DNA from: an uncultured Collinsella sp.
GTDB taxonomy: Bacteria; Actinomycetota; Coriobacteriia; Coriobacteriales; Coriobacteriaceae
NCBI GenBank assembly: GCA_937969105.1
Contig: CALBUZ010000092.1
Location: 1 to 6,287 of the forward strand
Length of the DNA stretch: 6,287 nucleotides
Reading direction: 5' to 3'
Shown piece after piece: positions 4,432 to 6,287 of the stretch; within the stretch, counting starts at the first letter, position 1, and each line of letters starts with the position of its first letter. The position numbers and the translations under genes are program-made. A model generated the notes under the pieces. The model saw only the letters and a list, made by a program, of their open reading frames with translations. It was not told the origin of the DNA and made no database searches.

Positions 4432-5292
4432 ATGACAACTTCGCCTTTGGCAAACCCCACGGCAACTAGGGAGCTGCTAGAGGAGTTTGGCCTTGCGACC
4501 AAGCATCGCCTGGGCCAAAACTTCCTGATCGACAACCATGTGATCGAACGTATCTGCGAGCTCGCTGAGCTTACGGGCGATGAGCGCGTGCTCGAGGTCG
4601 GCCCGGGTTGCGGCACGCTGACGTTGGCCCTGCTGCAGGAGGCGGCGTGCGTTACGTCGATTGAGGCCGATCCCGAGCTTGAGCCGGTGCTCGACGCCCA
4701 CGCCGCCGACTATGCCAACTTCCGCTTTATCATGGGCGACGCGCTCAAAGTGACGCCGGAGCAGATTGAGCAGGCCGCCGGTGGTGAACCTACGGTGTTT
4801 GTCGCGAACTTGCCCTATAACGTGGCGGCGACGATCATCCTTCAGTTCTTCCAGACGATGCCCGCGCTTAAGCGCGCTGTCGTCATGGTGCAAAAGGAAG
4901 TTGCAGATCGTATTGCCGCAACGCCGGGCAACAAGACCTATGGCGGCTACACGGCAAAGCTCGGCCTGTATGCGCAGGTGACGGGGCGCTTTGAGGTGCC
5001 GCCGCGCTGCTTTATGCCGGCGCCGCATGTGGATTCTGCCGTAGTGCGCATCGATCGCGTTGACGGCGTGGTACCCGAGGGCCTCGACCGCGAGTTTGTG
5101 GCCCGTGTGATTGACGCCGCGTTTGCTCAGCGCCGCAAGACGATCCGCAATTCCATGAGCGCCAACGGCTTTGCCAAGGACGCGCTCGACGCCGCCTTTG
5201 AGGCCTGCGGTATCGCACCTACCACGCGCGCCGAGACGCTCGACGTCGCCGCCTTTGTCCGCTTGGCTCAGGAGCTTTCCCATGACGCCTAA
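4432..5292 (+). CDS. rsmA: 16S rRNA (adenine1518-N6/adenine1519-N6)-dimethyltransferase RsmA (KsgA)
   Basis: The enzyme uses SAM to dimethylate two adjacent adenines in the 3'-terminal helix of 16S rRNA, a late checkpoint of small-subunit assembly. Loss of this activity is the classical cause of kasugamycin resistance. The 286-residue protein carries HRLGQNFLID (25-34) and the SAM-binding motif VLEVGPGCGTLT (53-64). The acidic SIEAD (76-80), MGDALK (101-106), catalytic NLPYN (126-130), FMPAPHVDSAVV (194-205) and FAQRRKT (231-237) follow. Length and motif order are normal. A very strong Shine-Dalgarno site supports the start. Its last 11 nt overlap tatD, which suggests coupled translation. Transcription source is unclear, because a terminator lies immediately upstream. 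Confidence 0.97.
   Translation: MTTSPLANPTATRELLEEFGLATKHRLGQNFLIDNHVIERICELAELTGDERVLEVGPGCGTLTLALLQEAACVTSIEADPELEPVLDAHAADYANFRFIMGDALKVTPEQIEQAAGGEPTVFVANLPYNVAATIILQFFQTMPALKRAVVMVQKEVADRIAATPGNKTYGGYTAKLGLYAQVTGRFEVPPRCFMPAPHVDSAVVRIDRVDGVVPEGLDREFVARVIDAAFAQRRKTIRNSMSANGFAKDALDAAFEACGIAPTTRAETLDVAAFVRLAQELSHDA
5270..5274 (+). promoter_or_regulatory. tatD ribosome binding site
   Basis: AGGAG lies inside the end of rsmA, 7 nt before ATG 5282, and decides the tatD start over a longer in-frame opening inside rsmA. Confidence 0.75.
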
Positions 5293-6199
5293 TGTCGAAC
5301 GCGTGACGTTTACCAAAAAGAAGAAAACGGTGGCCTGCCCGGTGCCGCTGGCGCCGCTTGCCGATACGCATGCACACCTGCTCTCATTTTGGAGCAAGGA
5401 AGTGCCCGAGACGCTTGTGCGCGCCAAAGCCGCGGGCGTCGACCTGTTGGTGACGATGTTCGACCCCATCGCTGACAAACGCAGCGTGACGGACTATAGC
5501 GACTGGCTGGTTCGCGAGATCCTGCCGATGCGGGATATCCCGCAGATTAAGTATCTTGCCGGCGTGCATCCGTATGGCGCTCCCGACTATACCGATAACA
5601 TCCATGCCCAGATTGTGACTGCGCTCGATGATCCCCTATGCGTTGGCATTGGCGAAATCGGCCTGGACTACCACATGGACTATGACGACGATATCGCGCC
5701 GGCGCCCCACGACGTGCAGATCGACTGTATGGCGCGCCAACTCGAGGTCGCCGTACGCCGCAATGTGCCGGTAGAGCTGCATCTGCGTCATGAGGATACG
5801 GACGAGGAGCGCACCTCGCATGTGGACGCCTACAACGTGTTGCGCGAGGTCGGCGTGCCCCAGGCCGGTTGCGTAATGCACTGCTTTGGCGAGGACCGAG
5901 CCACGATGGAGCGCTTTGTGGATTTGGGTTGTTACATCGCCTATGGCGGCGCGGCTACCTTTAAGCGCAACGACGACGTGCGCGAGGCATTTGCGGCGAC
6001 CCCGCTCGATCGTATTTTGTTCGAGACGGATTGTCCCTATATGGCGCCGGAGCCCATTCGCGGTCTTGAGTGCGAGCCTGCAATGATTTCCATCACAGCA
6101 AACGCGCTGGTCAACGACCGCGTCGATCGTACCGGCGAGGACGCTGAAGCAGTTGCTCGAGCCGCCTGGGAAAATGCCTGCAAACTTTTTCAAAAATAG
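5282..6199 (+). CDS. tatD: TatD-family metal-dependent deoxyribonuclease/hydrolase
   Basis: This amidohydrolase-superfamily protein belongs to the family of E. coli TatD and B. subtilis YabD, which are metal-dependent (3'-5') nucleases linked to DNA quality control. The 305 residues show the metal-binding DTHAH (28-32), AGVHP (93-97), GEIGLDY (124-130, Glu125), PVELHLRH (163-170, His167), MHCFG (199-203, His200) and FETDCPYMAPEP (247-258, Asp250). All expected metal ligands are present, so it should be active. It is longer than the usual 255-265 residues. Part of the excess is an N-terminal extension of about 25 residues with a KKKK run (12-15), and there is a charged insert after His167. It overlaps rsmA by 11 nt. 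No terminator follows before the tRNA-Leu promoter. Confidence 0.93.
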   Translation: MTPNVERVTFTKKKKTVACPVPLAPLADTHAHLLSFWSKEVPETLVRAKAAGVDLLVTMFDPIADKRSVTDYSDWLVREILPMRDIPQIKYLAGVHPYGAPDYTDNIHAQIVTALDDPLCVGIGEIGLDYHMDYDDDIAPAPHDVQIDCMARQLEVAVRRNVPVELHLRHEDTDEERTSHVDAYNVLREVGVPQAGCVMHCFGEDRATMERFVDLGCYIAYGGAATFKRNDDVREAFAATPLDRILFETDCPYMAPEPIRGLECEPAMISITANALVNDRVDRTGEDAEAVARAAWENACKLFQK

Positions 6200-6202
6200 T
6201 TC

Positions 6203-6231
6203 TTGCGTTCGCGGTGGCGCTCCGTTATTCT
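6203..6231 (+). promoter_or_regulatory. Promoter of tRNA-Leu
   Basis: TTGCGT (6203-6208) and TATTCT (6226-6231) are separated by 17 bp, a good match to the vegetative consensus. It begins 4 nt after the tatD stop codon. The start point near 6238 would give the tRNA precursor a leader of only about 5 nt. Confidence 0.7.
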
Positions 6232-6242
6232 AATTCCTGCCC

Positions 6243-6287
6243 GCGGGCGTGGCGGAATTGGCAGACGCGTACGGTTCAGGTCCGTAT
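6243..6287 (+). tRNA. tRNA-Leu (anticodon CAG), 5' half
   Basis: The acceptor strand GCGGGCG (6243-6249) is followed by the D arm (GCG 6252-6254 with CGC 6266-6268). The anticodon stem is TACGG/CCGTA (6270-6274/6282-6286) with loop TTCAGGT. The anticodon CAG is at 6277-6279 and reads the leucine codon CUG, which is frequent in these genes. The window ends just after the anticodon stem, so the long variable arm, T arm and 3' end cannot be checked. Confidence 0.9.

Noticed and set aside
5171..5281. Earlier in-frame start for tatD inside rsmA
   Set aside because: The extra 37 codons lie in the shifted frame of conserved rsmA sequence, whereas ATG 5282 has AGGAG at 7-nt spacing.

Overview
The window looks like part of a high-GC Gram-positive chromosome. 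The intrinsic terminators, strong Shine-Dalgarno sites, strongly G/C-biased third codon positions and tRNA genes without a complete encoded CCA fit Actinomycetota, and the overall feel is Coriobacteriia (Collinsella-like). That placement is inference from composition and gene style; no marker was searched. The locus is mostly housekeeping: every complete gene is on the + strand, and two tRNA genes sit near the ends.

Layout. Positions 1-72 hold the last 23 codons of an unidentified gene. A promoter (149-176) drives tRNA-Phe(GAA) at 207-279, which ends in a clear intrinsic terminator (293-322). Next is a gene-free stretch of about 380 bases. Its first half (337-514) carries three degenerate tandem copies of an imperfect palindrome. 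Its second half holds a TetR-type operator candidate, a -10 element, a 5'-UTR hairpin and a 15-codon upstream ORF that ends on the start codon of the next gene. Four conserved translation or nucleic-acid genes then follow a glycosidase-like gene: GH5-like protein (707-1768), rsmI (1775-2653), metG (2723-4324), rsmA/ksgA (4432-5292) and tatD (5282-6199). A promoter and the 5' half of tRNA-Leu(CAG) close the window.

How they work together. RsmI and RsmA both modify 16S rRNA close to the decoding centre (C1402, and A1518/A1519). MetG charges both initiator and elongator tRNA-Met. TatD is a metal-dependent nuclease often found beside these genes. The set resembles the Bacillus subtilis yabC(rsmI)-metS-yabD(tatD)-rnmV-ksgA neighbourhood, but with rnmV absent and rsmA/tatD in swapped order. 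A strong terminator separates metG from rsmA, while rsmA and tatD overlap by 11 nt.

The most notable points are a GH5 exo-beta-1,3-glucanase-like protein that keeps the nucleophile Glu but has lost the acid/base Glu and three other usually invariant active-site residues while leading into rsmI, and the uncharacterised palindromic repeat cluster upstream of it. I see no phage, insertion sequence, CRISPR array or defence system here.
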